From the NCBI GenBank assembly GCA_003586115.2, contig QVOM02000049.1:23117765-23181764 (forward strand): a stretch of DNA of 64,000 bases, in the 5' to 3' direction. Positions 1 through 11,400 of the stretch are shown here, in pieces. How positions within the stretch are numbered: position 1 is the stretch's first letter; every line of letters starts with the position of its first letter. This DNA is from Salvator merianae (Eukaryota; Chordata; Lepidosauria; Squamata; Teiidae). A program made the translations under genes and the position numbers. The notes under the pieces were generated by a model. The model searched no databases, was not told the DNA's origin, and saw only the letters and a program-made list of their open reading frames with translations.

Positions 1-281
1 ATCTATATCTGTCTATATCTATCTATCTATCTATAATATAACATGTACCATATTCAACGTCTAACAATCCTTCCTGTTTCATTTTTGTTTCGGTTTGGGT
101 TTTTTGGTTTATTTTTTTATATACATACAGTTTAGAAAAAGAATCTCTCTCTCTCTCTCTCTCCCCCCCATATATATATTAAATTTATTTATATATCTAT
201 ATCTATATCTGTCTATATCTATCTATCTATATATAATATAACATGTACCATATTCAACGTCTAACAATCCTTCCTGTTTCA
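1..281 (+). repeat. Duplicated 81-bp segment at 200-bp spacing
   Basis: Bases 1-81 recur almost unchanged at 201-281 (TATC-rich lead, then a unique stretch around CATGTACCATATTCAACG). The interval contains AT- and CT-rich sequence (CT run 142-162). This is one full unit plus part of the next of a 200-bp tandem array, cut by the window edge. Confidence 0.85.
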
Positions 282-856
282 TGACAGCAGTCTGAAGTCT
301 AGCTCTCCTCAGTCTGAGTCAGCATGGCCAGTTTTAGAAATTATGGGAGTTTTAGTTCACCAGTATCTCAACTGCTCACTTGCAATCGCAGGCGCCTGCC
401 TGCACTGCATCTCAAAGAAACCTCCAAACAACATGGAAGCTGTGGAAACGCAGGGTGAGAATTAGCGGTCAGAGTGCTCGTCCTGCTGAATGCTGACTGA
501 CAAGCCTGCATATTTTTTCATACCTCTGGCACTGCCACTGTATGGCTCAGTGCTATCGGTTATGTAATCTTATAAGGTGCTTGGTCTCCGGCCCAAGGTC
601 CTTGCCTTAAAGAATTGACACAAGGGCAACAAAAGAGCAGCCAGGAAGCAGAGGCAGGGTGAGACCAAGGAAAGAAAATAAATGTTTTAGTGGTGGTCTA
701 TGTCTTGCACAGTGGGGAGCACTAGTTCCAACTCATATTGGTCTCTCTGAACTGGGCTTTGCTCTTTAGCTCTCACTGGAATCTGGCCCCTCCCCAGCCA
801 CTCTTGAGACCCTATACTAGCATTGTCTGGATGCATCCATATGGTTTTCTCAGAAG

Positions 857-984
857 CATGTGGCCCTCATCCTCTCATCCCATTTGTAATCCAACTTTTC
901 TAGACTGGAATGTTCATGGGAAGATAGAGGACCAGACGTGCATGTGAAGGATCCCACCTGTGAACTTCTCTAAGCCGCCTCAGC
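857..984 (+). repeat. Partial foldback MITE (family 3, TIR GGCTGCATTCA)
   Basis: The part from CTCATCCTCTCATCCC to CTAAGCCGCCTCAG matches the second half of the copies at 32061-32284 and 38432-38640. The 5' end is not clear. Confidence 0.5.
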
Positions 985-985
985 C

Positions 986-1021
<36 letters not shown>

Positions 1022-1117
1022 CTGGATGATTGATAGATCAATCGATGATGGATGATAGTTAGATGATGGATAGATAATGGATGATTGGTAGGCAGGTAGG
1101 TAGACAGCTAGATAGAT
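985..1117 (+). repeat. (GATA)n microsatellite and degenerate tail
   Basis: Uninterrupted GATA units run to 1020, followed by degraded GATA/GATG/GGTA units to about 1117. Confidence 0.9.
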
Positions 1118-1120
1118 ATT

Positions 1121-1300
1121 GGCCCTTTCTGCACTTGACCTTATTGTGGATTATATCCCAGAATAGGGACCTGCTATCCACATGCTAGTGAAAACTATGA
1201 AAGGTCTTGCCCAGGGCCTACCATAGTCTGCACTAGCATGCCGATGGCAGGTCCCTATTCTGAGATATAATCTGGAATAAGTCCAAGTGCAGAAAGGACC
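1121..1300. mobile_element. 180-bp foldback MITE, family 1, copy A
   Basis: Ends are GGCCCTTTCTGCACTTG and its reverse complement with one change, and the two halves are largely complementary. Flanked by a 3-bp duplication ATT (1118-1120 and 1301-1303). No coding capacity; a non-autonomous DNA transposon. The family has four more copies in this window. Confidence 0.9.
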
Positions 1301-1303
1301 ATT

Positions 1304-2720
1304 GTGTGTAAATGCAACCTTAGCTATACATGTTTAGGTTTCGTTGGAGTAGGCTATGAGGTTAAATTGGCTGAGTGAAGGTCCTCCTTCTGATCATGAA
1401 GGTGGGTGCCGAGGAAAGATTTGAAGATCAATGAGGAAGAGCATTGCTTATGGAGATTTCCATGGAAGATTGAAAGCTTTTGAGGAAAAAGGAGAGCTGG
1501 AAATGGTCAAGAGTGCTTAGGATAGCCAGATTAAAAAAAAAAAAAAGGAGAGCTCTCTGTAACTTTCCAGAGTTCTTCAGATGCAGCTGTGTTACAAGCT
1601 CTGTCTACTGTTATATTCCCACCAGTCACATTTTAAAGACTGAACATCTGGTGTTCTCTTGCATGTATCAGCATCCTAGGGATGGTAGCGGCAGTGAAGT
1701 GAAAAGGTGTATTAGGAGATAAGGCTAGAAATACAGGAAGACAAGTAATATCATGGAAGAATTTTTAAACAAGAGCAGGAACTTCTGTTGGGTCCAGAGA
1801 AGGCTCAGTGATGAGCAACTGACAACTGGCTTCCAAATCAACTCTCCGATATATGGCTGCTCTACTTACTGGTGAAAAAAGAATACGTTCTGGCTTGTGC
1901 TCAGATAAGTTTCTTTTCTTCAGCCTCCCAGAACTGGCTTGACCCTTAGAATAAATACTAGTCTAGGGCTAATCCCAGATGTTACCTGCCTGTGTAGTTT
2001 GGAAACACTAGGTGCCTACTCAAGTGTATATGACTTTCAAGTTGATCTCAAAAGGGGAAAGAAGCTCCAGGGAACCATATTTCCCTGCTTCTTTTTGCAT
2101 AAACCTGCTTGATTTCAGAGAGACTCCACCGAGAAAAACTGACTTGGGTGAGGTGGAAAAAAAATCCAGACAACCATTGAGTCAAACTTTGCAATATGCA
2201 GATTAACAAGACTTTGGGGCTTTGGGCTGCTTCTTCCCAAGCAGTCCTGAGTTGGTAGGTTGTACAAGAGGGGTGGGTGTTGTTTTGTTTTTGTCTTGTT
2301 TTTTAATCAGCCAGTCACACGGCTCATGGTTAGGAGTTGTAGCCTACCCACACACTTGCTTCAGACTTGTCCCCTCTGCCTTAGGAGGCAGGCATATTGT
2401 GAAGAGAGGAGCTGTCCCCAGTTTGAGATCGCTGCTTGCAGAGTAGAGACCAATACTAAACTAGGCAGCGTTTGAATTAAGTGCAGAAGATTTCGCGCTG
2501 TGACTGATCACTTTTCCCTATAATGGACCTCCTTCCATTATATTATATGTTAGACCAGAGGGACAAACTGGAATGGATTTGAGATTAAGATTTAATTCAG
2601 AACCTTAATTCACTGGTTCAGTCCCGGATTGATTAAAAGTGTTTAAAAATCCGATTGTATGAAAATTTTGGTAAAATGCTGCCTGTGATTAGTATCATCG
2701 AAGTGAAAGTTTCATCCATC
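1304..2720. other. No recognised feature
   Basis: Unique-looking AT-rich upstream DNA with short A-runs. I see no gene, RNA or transposon end. Confidence 0.5.
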
Positions 2721-2726
2721 CATTCA

Positions 2727-2800
2727 TTCTTTCTTTCTTTTTCTTTCTTTCCCTTTCTTTCTCTCTTTTTCTTTTTCTTTCTTTCTTTCTTTCTTTCTTT
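2727..2800 (+). repeat. (CTTT)n microsatellite
   Basis: CTTT units with a few CCCTTT and CTCTTT interruptions. Confidence 0.9.
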
Positions 2801-3540
2801 GCGTGGTTGCAAGTAAAATGAGGAAGAATAGTGCAGCAAAGATCAGGTAATGGAGAATAAGGTGTCTTTCCTTAATCTCATTTAGAAACACCTAGAAATA
2901 CTATTCCACAGCAGTTGCAATGGGGGGCGGGGATAGTGGGGCCTACATCCAAATTAGAATGAGGAGAAGTTATGGAGACAAAAAAAGACCACTTTTAAAA
3001 AATGCTCTCATCCTGGTCCCTTTTATCTTGCTCTAAAATTGCCTCTGATGGAGCCCAATCTGGAACGGGGTATATAAATAACATTTTTCTGTGTAGCAAT
3101 CCAAAAAAGAGGGACCTGTTGTCTTTACGCAGAGTGCCTTCTTTACAGCACTGAATACTGTATCTGGAGCTGGTTCACACGTACACGATTAAGGCGCTAA
3201 TGGTGGCAGAGAAACAAGGGAGATGGTGCCAGTGGCCACTGCCACCCGTTCGAAATGACAGTCCGCTTCCACACGCGGCGCCCATGCTCCGAGTCCCGCG
3301 GATAAGTCATCTTCTGGTCTCGTACTCCGCGCGCGGCGACTCGCGCACGTGCGAACCAGTCGCTAAGGGCTCGCGCGCCGACAGGGAGTTGAAACGTTCT
3401 CGGCGCCCCCATTCCTGAGCAAGGGAGCTGAGAGGAGGCGAATAGGTCCCCCCCTCCCCGCCTCCTGGGTTTTCTTTGAGCCTGGAACGCCCCCTAACGA
3501 GCACCCCGTTAGCAAGCGCTCCGCAGAAGAGAAGGAGGGA

Positions 3541-3541
3541 G

Positions 3542-3640
<99 letters not shown>
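3541..3640 (+). repeat. (GAAA)n microsatellite
   Basis: About 25 near-perfect GAAA units inside the upstream CpG block. The apparent Lys/Arg/Glu frames here come from the repeat. Confidence 0.95.
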
Positions 3641-3739
3641 CGTGTTGAGATGTGTAATAGAAAACGGGGATCTTGCCTACCACAGTGTTTTTGTACAATT
3701 AATTTTAAAATGCAGCAATCTCCTGTTCAGTTACTACTA

Positions 3740-3749
3740 GGGGGTTCCC
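3740..3749 (+). promoter_or_regulatory. NF-kB-type motif
   Basis: GGGGGTTCCC fits the GGGRNNYYCC consensus. IRF4 is a known Rel/NF-kB target in mammals, so its place in the CpG block upstream is suggestive, but ten bases can match by chance. Confidence 0.35.
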
Positions 3750-4428
3750 TGGGAGGCGGGGGGAGAGAGAGGTTTAGTTACGCGCAAAAGTTCTCTATGC
3801 AAACCGAGCGCTGCTACGCAGTCTCCTGCGCATCCACCCGAGCAAGGAGGCTCCGCCCTCGCCCCTCCCTCCGCCAGATCCCCGCTGGGTTGGATGATAA
3901 AAAGAGAGTTCCCCTTTCTCGCGCACGTCTGGTACAGATGTCTCTTTGAAATCTGATTGCCGGGGCCGCAATCGCTGGCAGAAAGCGGCATCCATCCTCC
4001 CTGAGTTTCGGAGGGCGGAGAGACAGACAGGTAAGCGGCGTCGCCCTTCGCCACGGGGCGACCAACTTTGAGGGAGGAGGCTTGCTCCGTTGAGCTCGGC
4101 CGCTGGCCACTGGGGAGAGGGCAAAGGATAGCTCTTTGGGGAGCGCGATGGTTGTTCCGTGAGCGACCTGTGCAAGTCTCCTGGAAGCCTACTGAAGTTA
4201 CTCTGGCGTCAAGGGGCGTCGGGACGAGCTTGTCTGCTTTTTTACTTCCCCCCCTTCCGCCAAAAGGGAGCCCGGTCTTGAGCAGTGCCCGTCCGCGTCC
4301 CACGGGTTCTCTGCGGTGCAAAAGGCTCTCCGTGACCATTAAGTCTTCAGATGCGATGTGGAGCTTCGATTCTGGATCCGCCCGGCCGGCGTTTTGCTTG
4401 ATCTCCTTTCCAGGGCTGTAAAATCCGT

Positions 4429-4446
4429 GTGTGTGTGTGTGTGTGT
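4429..4446 (+). repeat. Short (GT)n run
   Basis: About nine GT units in the upstream CpG block. Confidence 0.85.
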
Positions 4447-4620
4447 CGCTGGCTCTATTGCAGCACTTCAGGGGCGGGGTGGGTGGGAATGAACTTGGGG
4501 AAAACTGAGTTCGAATTCTTCCTGGCTGGGCGGTGATGGAGCAGCGAAAACTCTTTGGGGTGAGGAGAACACCGTCGGGGAGACTACCTTTTACCTAGAG
4601 GAGAGTGCTTCTGAAGGGCA

Positions 4621-4775
4621 TTTGCAGGAAACTGAGAGCAGGTGAAGGCATTGTTTTATCTTCTGCTTGAGAATGCCCAGAAGCAGTTGGTGGGCCACTG
4701 TGTGAGTCAGGATGATGGACTAGATGGGCTGTGGCCCGATCCAGCAGGGCTCCTCCTGCATTCGTATGTTCTAAG
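4621..4775 (+). mobile_element. CR1-type LINE 3' tail
   Basis: The block around GAATGCCCAGAAGCAGTTGG, then CTGTGTGAGTCAGGATGATGG and CCAGCAGGGCTCCTCC, matches four other copies in the window. The copies end in TTCTTATG-type units, as CR1 LINEs do. The family assignment is from memory. Confidence 0.75.
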
Positions 4776-5079
4776 GATAAGAAACCGGCACGTGGCTTTA
4801 TTCCCATGCCCCTTGGCATCACAACTCTCCTGGGAAGCTCCGCGCGCTCTAGTGGGGCTTCAACATGAGCAAACAGCCGCCAGTCCAGTGCACGCAGCCT
4901 TAAGTAATAGCAGGGGCAGGGGCTCGACTTTGTGTCCTAAAGGGTCCTTTCTAATTCCGTGATTCTATGAAATAAGCACCGTTTAATTGGTTGTGTGGGA
5001 CTTTCGGTGAACGCTGTAGTTTGGGAAAGAATAGTACAGCCTAACGTGCCAGGCGCTGTACGTGTAAGTGTCTTGTTCA

Positions 5080-5560
5080 TGATCATCGTAAGTCGGTGTC
5101 CTGCGGGCGTTGCGAGACGCCAACGGCCATTCACGCGTACGCACGCACGCACATTGCCCGGGACGGGGTCAGCAGCGATTACTGTTCTCGCCTGAAACAT
5201 CTGACAGGAACCAAGTCCCATCGATTTCGTCTTGGCGTTGAACTGTTTTGTGGGTGCCTCCTAAATATATTTTCGGCTTCCTCCACAGCCCTCTCTGCAG
5301 GTCTGAGTGTTTTTCGCTGCTGGTTCCTCTTCCCCTTCCTTCCTTTGCTAGTAGCGTCGCGTTTGTTGCATTTTATGAATGAAGAGAGTGGCTGGGTCGC
5401 AGCGGTGGCGTTGCGTCCGCAGGGTGTGCGTGCCGTGCCGGGTCTGGAGCGATCGTGGCAGAAGCGCAGATGTTGATTCGTGCGGCTGTGAGAGGGGAAC
5501 GGAGATCCCTCCCTGTCCTGCCCTCGCTGGAGGGTTCCTGGCGCGAAGAGGAAGGATGTC
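5080..5560. other. Second CpG-rich patch of the upstream block
   Basis: CpG density rises again after the intervening CR1 tail (4621-4775). No conserved reading frame is visible; it probably belongs to the same upstream island. Confidence 0.4.
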
Positions 5561-5732
5561 TAGAGATGCCATTCTCGGTCTGTTTTCCTCTTTTTGGTTT
5601 CTTCTGCAAAAGTAAAGGCAGGAGAAGGTTTTTGGGGTGAGGGTGAGAGAGTGCCTTTCAGATCTGCACAGTTTTCACTTCGATGCCGAATCCTTCCCAA
5701 TCCAGTTTCTCATCCCCGGTTGGCTGGCTTGC

Positions 5733-6184
<452 letters not shown>

Positions 6185-6189
6185 CAGCT

Positions 6190-9100
6190 GACTTAGGCGA
6201 GCCCCAAGCCATGCTGTCCATTCATAAGATCTCCTCTTGAAAGCATATTCAGTGCAACACAAGCTTAAAGCCGTAATCTCTAAACCCATTTCTCAGAGAT
6301 TTCGCTCCCTTATGAATAAACTATTAGAACTTCAGCTCTTCTCAGGCTGCCGTGCAAAGGCGCCTCCTGCAACATTGGTGCAGTTTGTTCAGAATCAGCG
6401 CCCATGCTGCTCAGCCCTGCTTTCTGAGCATCTGGTGGACCCAATGAAATGAATTTCCTTCTGCTTCAGTCTGCAACGCTAGGCAGGCCAGGCTGGTCAA
6501 ACGGTAAAATGGATTTTAAGACACTATTTCCAAATAATGTTTCAAACGCTCTCTTACGTTATGAGTGCCCGGGAACAAGGATTTTCTTTTCCAAGTTGCC
6601 CAGAGTTCTTCTGACCGAAGGCAAAAATCAAAGTTAGAGCTTAAACAAGAAAATCTGCTTCTGATTTAGGTCGATTCTGTTGAGGCGGTTAATTTCCTGA
6701 TTCTTCAAATTTTCTAGGCAGAGGTACAAAACAGAGTCAAACCCAGAGTCAAACCTGGAGGCATCTTAAGATCGGAGTTTATTCCATCATCACTTCAATT
6801 CGATTTGTCCGGGGCTCTCTAACCCACGAAAGGTCATGATGTCCCAGTAAAGTTCCTTTGCTTTGGAGATACCGCTAAAGGGCTCCCCCCACTCTTGACA
6901 AAAATTTTGCTTGAGCTGGTGGAGTTTCCATGGTCTCTCTAGCCTGCAGAAGCGGCAAACACAATGAGACTTTGCTACGACAAATTAAGGTTCAGAAAGC
7001 AGAAGCTGGTTTTCGGCAGTAGGTTAAGTCAATACTTCCAAACGCATTTGGTTTCTCCATCATTGCAGAGGATTAAGATGGTGGATAACCTATGCTTTTC
7101 CAGATGTCAAGGGACTCAAACTCCCATCATTCTCAGCGAGGCCAGTGGTCAGGTCAGTGACAGCAGGAGCATGACAATATTTGGAAAGCCAAATATTCCG
7201 GCTGTACAAGATCAGGAAAGATGAGCAGGAGTCTCTCCTTGCCCTGTTATTGGGATTCTTCAGGAACAAACTGGAAATAGAGGGAGTGACCTGCTTAGCA
7301 GAAGGCATCAAGTTCAAAAACTGAACGAGCAGTTTGACAAGGATTCAAAGAATCTGGGGTGATGGAACTTGGCATCTTTTGCTCTGCCAGTGTGAGGTGG
7401 ACCCTTCCTCATTTTCCCACCACCATCTTCTGCATCTCCTGGAAATATGTGGATAGTTGCTATGGGAAACAGGCTGTTGTGTGGACTTCAGGTTTACTCA
7501 CCCTTTATGTTCTCCTCCTCCTACCAAGGTGGAATCAATGCTATAAGCACGTAATGTATACACAGAGTCTTTAGATTTGTAGCCTTGAGTTCTTACAAGC
7601 CTTCCCAAAACTTTTAGGCTTACAGCAAGCCGAGAGTCTGCTGATTCATAAAGGTAGCCATGCAGGCAACTGTATGCCACAAGGCAGACGATCAGGAGTC
7701 AGTGGAAGTGAGACCAGTTTGTATTTGACTGTTGGCTGGGTTGGGTTGCTAACAGAAGTTATCTCAAATAGAAGTGTGCAGTTTTTTGTATTTTAAGAGC
7801 TTAGGTGAGCCTGTACTTTTTAGGAGCAACAAAGAAGAGCTATGGGTATGGAAAGGGAAACAGGATCCCTTGAACTGGAAGTTCAAGGGATCTGAAGAGA
7901 TCTGAAGAGAGAATAGGCTATCTAAAACTGAAGAATAGGAGGCGAGGGGAAGAGAGACTGGAACAGAGCTATGTCCTAAGCAAGTTTACACTTTACAGTT
8001 TCTATTAATAGTGGCTTCTGTTTACTTCTATTAAGAGTAAAACAACATCTCTTCTGTAGTGAACTATTTATCCATGCATTTTTATTCTAAAGAACTGGTA
8101 ACTGGCAGGAAAGGGCAGGGAGTTTTGCTTTGAAGATATTCAGGACATAAAACTAGTAACACAAATGTATTTTTCCATATATGTCCCAACCACTACCTGC
8201 TTTGCTACAGACAATTTTTTGACAAAAGAGAGTTAACAGTAAGAGATACAAATAAATCAATGTAGCTATAGTTCCTGTGGCTTTTAATATCTTGAATCTT
8301 CAAATAAGTTTTTTTTTTTTTTTTTAGTATTTATTTACTTTTAAAGCAGTGATTTCTGTCTATAGCATTCTCCATCTATTTCTTAGAATAATTATGCATG
8401 TGTAGGTAATTCACATTTATCCAGAGACCTATAGAAAAAGCAGCATGGCCTTGAAGCTGGAGAATATATTTCTTTTCCATTTTTATTTGTGTCTAAGGTA
8501 ACCATGGAGCCTCGGAAGCAAGCCCCATTGAATTCAGTGGTGGTTATTACCAAGTGAGTTTGAGTGTTGTATTTGCCTTACTGGTAAAAGTCTTGTATGT
8601 GACACTTTACACGTGCATCCCTTTATGATATCTCTGACCCCAAAAGGCATTATGTTTGGGTATAATATTTTCAGGGACTGCATGTGTAGGTTGAATCACA
8701 CTTACAGAGAAAAAAACCCCCTCATTTTAAGCTTTTAAACGCATGTAATTGCCCACTTTAAAGGGATTTTCTTAGGTTCAACATCCCCCCTTACTCACTA
8801 TTACAAAAACTGAGTGGGTGTAGTGTTTACTGTTTACAGGAAAGCCTGAAAACTTGCATGCATTGAAAGTACACAGCCTTCAGTTTTGCCCACAATATTT
8901 CACCAAATTTCTGCTTATCACAGAGCTTTAAAGTATGTTCTTGGAGAAATAAATTCATTGTCAAAACATATCTGAAAAGTAAGCCTGAGACAGGCTGGGG
9001 ACATCAACTGGGCATCATAATCAGGTTTGTTTGAAAGTAAGCCCCACTAAGTTCAATGCAGGTGTGTACCTTCCTTGAAACAAAACTGACTTTTTGTCAG

Positions 9101-9228
9101 GGGCCCAGGAACCAAAGGACCCCTATGAACCACTACAGCTAGTTGGCTGTCTGGGAGCATCTGTTTGTGCTGGTTGTTGGGCTTGGGTGCCTCCAAACAC
9201 TGCATGCCATCTTGGAGTGTGATAACAA
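6190..9228. other. Upstream flank with no supported gene
   Basis: Mostly unique DNA. Short motifs like AAGCCCCATTGAATTCAGTG (near 8521) and AAGCCCCACTAAGTTCAATG (near 9039) look like pieces of a dispersed reptile repeat. No exon or RNA gene is seen. Confidence 0.45.
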
Positions 9229-9400
9229 TATAAGAGGAGCCTTGCTGGATCAGGCCACGACCCATCTAGTCCAGCATCCTGTTTCACACAATAGCCCACC
9301 AATTGCTTCTGGACATTCTCAAGCAGAATCAAAAGGCAAAACCTTGACTCCCTGCAAATGGGTTTTACAGGCATCCTTCCAACCAGTACCTAAGCATCCA
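9229..9400 (-). mobile_element. CR1-type LINE 3' tail (reverse)
   Basis: The reverse complement carries the same AATGTCCAGAAGCAATTGGTG and GTGAAACAGGATGCTGG blocks and ends in a degraded TTATATTG-like tail. Confidence 0.75.
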
Positions 9401-9957
9401 TTCTAGTAGCGTCCCACAGCAGGACCTTGTCTGTGATGGCACCCACTCTCTAGAACTCATTGTATGGGGGCATATTGCTTTCTTTGCCCCTGCTGTCCAT
9501 GCAAGTTCTTAGGCTAAATAAATATAAATTAGGTTGCTCTAGACAAGTGTAATCCCCTATTCACGTGGATCTGACCCCAAAGAAGTGGCCGGAAGTTCCC
9601 CTTGGAATTTATCCAAGCAGACGTCCATGGAGGGCTACAACCACTCCCCTGGGAATGCTGCTAAGGGGAACGCTGCTAAGGGAAACTATTCCCCAGAGCT
9701 ACGGGCTGGCATATCTCCACCCGCCCGCGTGCAGCCCCATTTCCTTCCAGCCTCTATTGCACGGCAGAAACAAGCCAAGCGAGGCTCCTGTGTGCCTGCC
9801 TGCCTGCCACGCCGCAGCCTAGGTGGGGAGCGAAACCGCTGAAGAAGAGCCAGGCTGCCCGCAGCTTCGTCGTGGACCGCTGAAGGGAAATGTGTCACGA
9901 GCGCAAAGCGGCTGCTCGCTCGGGGGTGCAGCCCTGTTCCAGCGCTCTGCCTGCGGA

Positions 9958-10008
9958 AGTGTGTGTGTGTCTCTGTGTGTGTGTGTGTGTGTGCGCGCGC
10001 GCGCGCGC
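9958..10008 (+). repeat. (GT)n then (GC)n dinucleotide run
   Basis: Alternating purine-pyrimidine run in the IRF4 CpG island, switching from GT to GC units: a classic Z-DNA-prone sequence. Confidence 0.9.
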
Positions 10009-10928
10009 CTGGCAGCAGCATGGGGGGAGTGTACGCGACTGCGCGCGTGTGTGTAGGTGGCTGAGGCAGACGCTCGCCGCCGCCGCCGCCGCTGCTGCTC
10101 TGTCCTCTTTCTGGGATAATTCTCAAGGTGTGAGGGCGGGAATGACGGTAGCAGCGGGGCAGCGTTGGCGGGTGAATGTGAGGAGTTTCCTGCGGAGCCG
10201 CGGACGGAGCGGCCAGGGCGTGGGTGGGTGGCAAGAGCCGGCGGTGGCGGTTGTTTGAAGAGCCTTAAGAAAAAGCGGGCACGGGGCAGAGACGAAAGAG
10301 GGGAAGGAGAGAGCCGCCACCCGTGAAGGAAAGAAGCGGTCACTAGGGCGCGCAGGGGCAAGTGAGGGAGAGGAGGAAAGGGGGCGGGCGGGCGGCAGGG
10401 GGCTGCGAAGGGCGAGCGAGCACGCTCCATTCTGGTGCGGGACGGCGTCTCGCTCCACGGGCCGGCGAGGGAGGCTAAGCGGGACGCGGGGAAGGAAGAG
10501 AGAGTTTCCCGTCGGGGTGGGTGCGGAGAGTTTGCGCCTGTGGCGCGATCAGGGAGGAAGGTGCCAGAGGCGGCGCTGCCGCTTGGGCAAAGGGCGAGCG
10601 CGGGGGTTAGGTTAGGGCAGGCGAGGCGGCCTTCTGAGGGGCTCCTGAGGGGGAAGCAAATGCGGGGGGGGGGGCAGCGGAGCGACTTCGAGGTGGTGGA
10701 GGTAACTTTGGGCGGGTGGGCGGAGGACGAGAGTCGGCGACGGGAGACACCGTTTCTGGAGAGCGTGGAGTCAGCGTGTCACTTGCGCCGCCGGCCGACC
10801 GGGCAGCGGGTCTTCTTCCACGTTGCCAGCAAAGCCGAAACAGGCGTGGGTGCGCGGGACGGTGCGTTGTCAGAAAGGGAAGGTCACTCAGGGTTGTGTC
10901 ACGTGCATCTGGATCTTTGATATTGCGC

Positions 10929-10931
<3 letters not shown>

Positions 10932-10962
<31 letters not shown>
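10932..10962 (+). repeat. (CT)n run
   Basis: About 15 CT units 150 bases before the exon 2 acceptor. Confidence 0.95.
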
Positions 10963-10963
<1 letters not shown>

Positions 10964-11116
10964 GCGAACGTGCAGAGAGGGAAGCGTTTCGGGGGCGCGT
11001 CAGCGGGGGAGGCAGAGGAGGGCTGCTGGCGGCGGTGTGGCCGCTTTGCCTTGCATGGGAGTCGACGGCGGGGCTGACGGCTCTCTTCCTCCCCCTCCTT
11101 GCTTTGCTTCCTTCAG

Positions 11117-11166
11117 CAGGGGACGGGCGGCAGCGGCAGGAGAACAGAGTCCCCGGGGCGCGTGGC
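11117..11166 (+). other. IRF4: IRF4 exon 2 5' UTR with NAGNAG acceptor
   Basis: A long pyrimidine tract (about 11081-11114) ends in CTTCAGCAG, giving two adjacent acceptors (exon start 11117 or 11120). In mammals IRF4 exon 1 is non-coding and exon 2 carries a short leader before the ATG, which fits the 47-50 nt here. The acceptor position is inferred, not shown by a transcript. Confidence 0.65.
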
Positions 11167-11400
11167 ATGAACTTGGCCGGCGGCGACAGCAGCATCAGCA
11201 CCATTCACGGCACCGGCGGCGGAATGAGCTCGGTGAGCTGCGGCAACGGGAAACTCCGCCAGTGGCTGATCGAGCAGATCGACAGCGGCAAGTATCCTGG
11301 CCTGGTGTGGGACAACGAGGAGAAGAGCATCTTCCGCATCCCCTGGAAGCACGCGGGCAAGCAGGACTATAACCGCGAGGAGGACGCCGCTCTCTTTAAG
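11167..11400 (+). CDS. IRF4: IRF4 coding exon 2 (start codon, first half of DNA-binding domain)
   Basis: This exon encodes residues 1-78, beginning MNLAGGDSS and ending EEDAALFK at a GTACCC donor. The start is chosen because MNL is the conserved IRF4 beginning, G lies at -3, and the frame runs straight into the DNA-binding domain. A second in-frame Met at residue 20 matches human Met14 and could be a minor start. Residues 8-19 (Ser, Ile, Thr, His, Gly) replace the Gly/Arg/Glu-rich stretch of human IRF4. The exon ends on a codon boundary. W33, W48 and W60 are the first three tryptophans of the repeat. Confidence 0.96.

Larger units (their letters stand above)
3181..4420 (+). promoter_or_regulatory. 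Upstream CpG-rich block, candidate distal promoter
   Basis: A second CpG-dense block about 7 kb before coding exon 2. It includes CGCGCACGTGCG, a GC-box-like run (3853-3874), the NF-kB-type motif GGGGGTTCCC (3740-3749), a TATA-like GATAAAAAG (3896-3904) and a near-consensus donor CAG|GTAAGC at 4030/4031. Box spacing and donor would suit a first exon of about 100 nt starting near 3930. It could be an alternative IRF4 first exon or a separate non-coding transcript. No open frame here looks like a protein. Confidence 0.45.

Noticed and set aside
3541..3640. (GAAA)n tract read as an array of IRF-binding sites (autoregulation)
   Set aside because: ISRE sites need GAAANNGAAA, a 6-bp period; the 4-bp repeat does not give that spacing.
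3476..4421. Overlapping frames of 110-200 codons in the upstream CpG block
   Set aside because: High GC lowers stop frequency. The frames overlap on both strands, include GAAA repeat, and resemble no protein family.
9686..11372. Frames of 160-218 codons in the IRF4 CpG island, out of the IRF4 frame
   Set aside because: GC-driven open frames with Arg/Gly/Ser-rich content. One overlaps coding exon 2 in the wrong frame.
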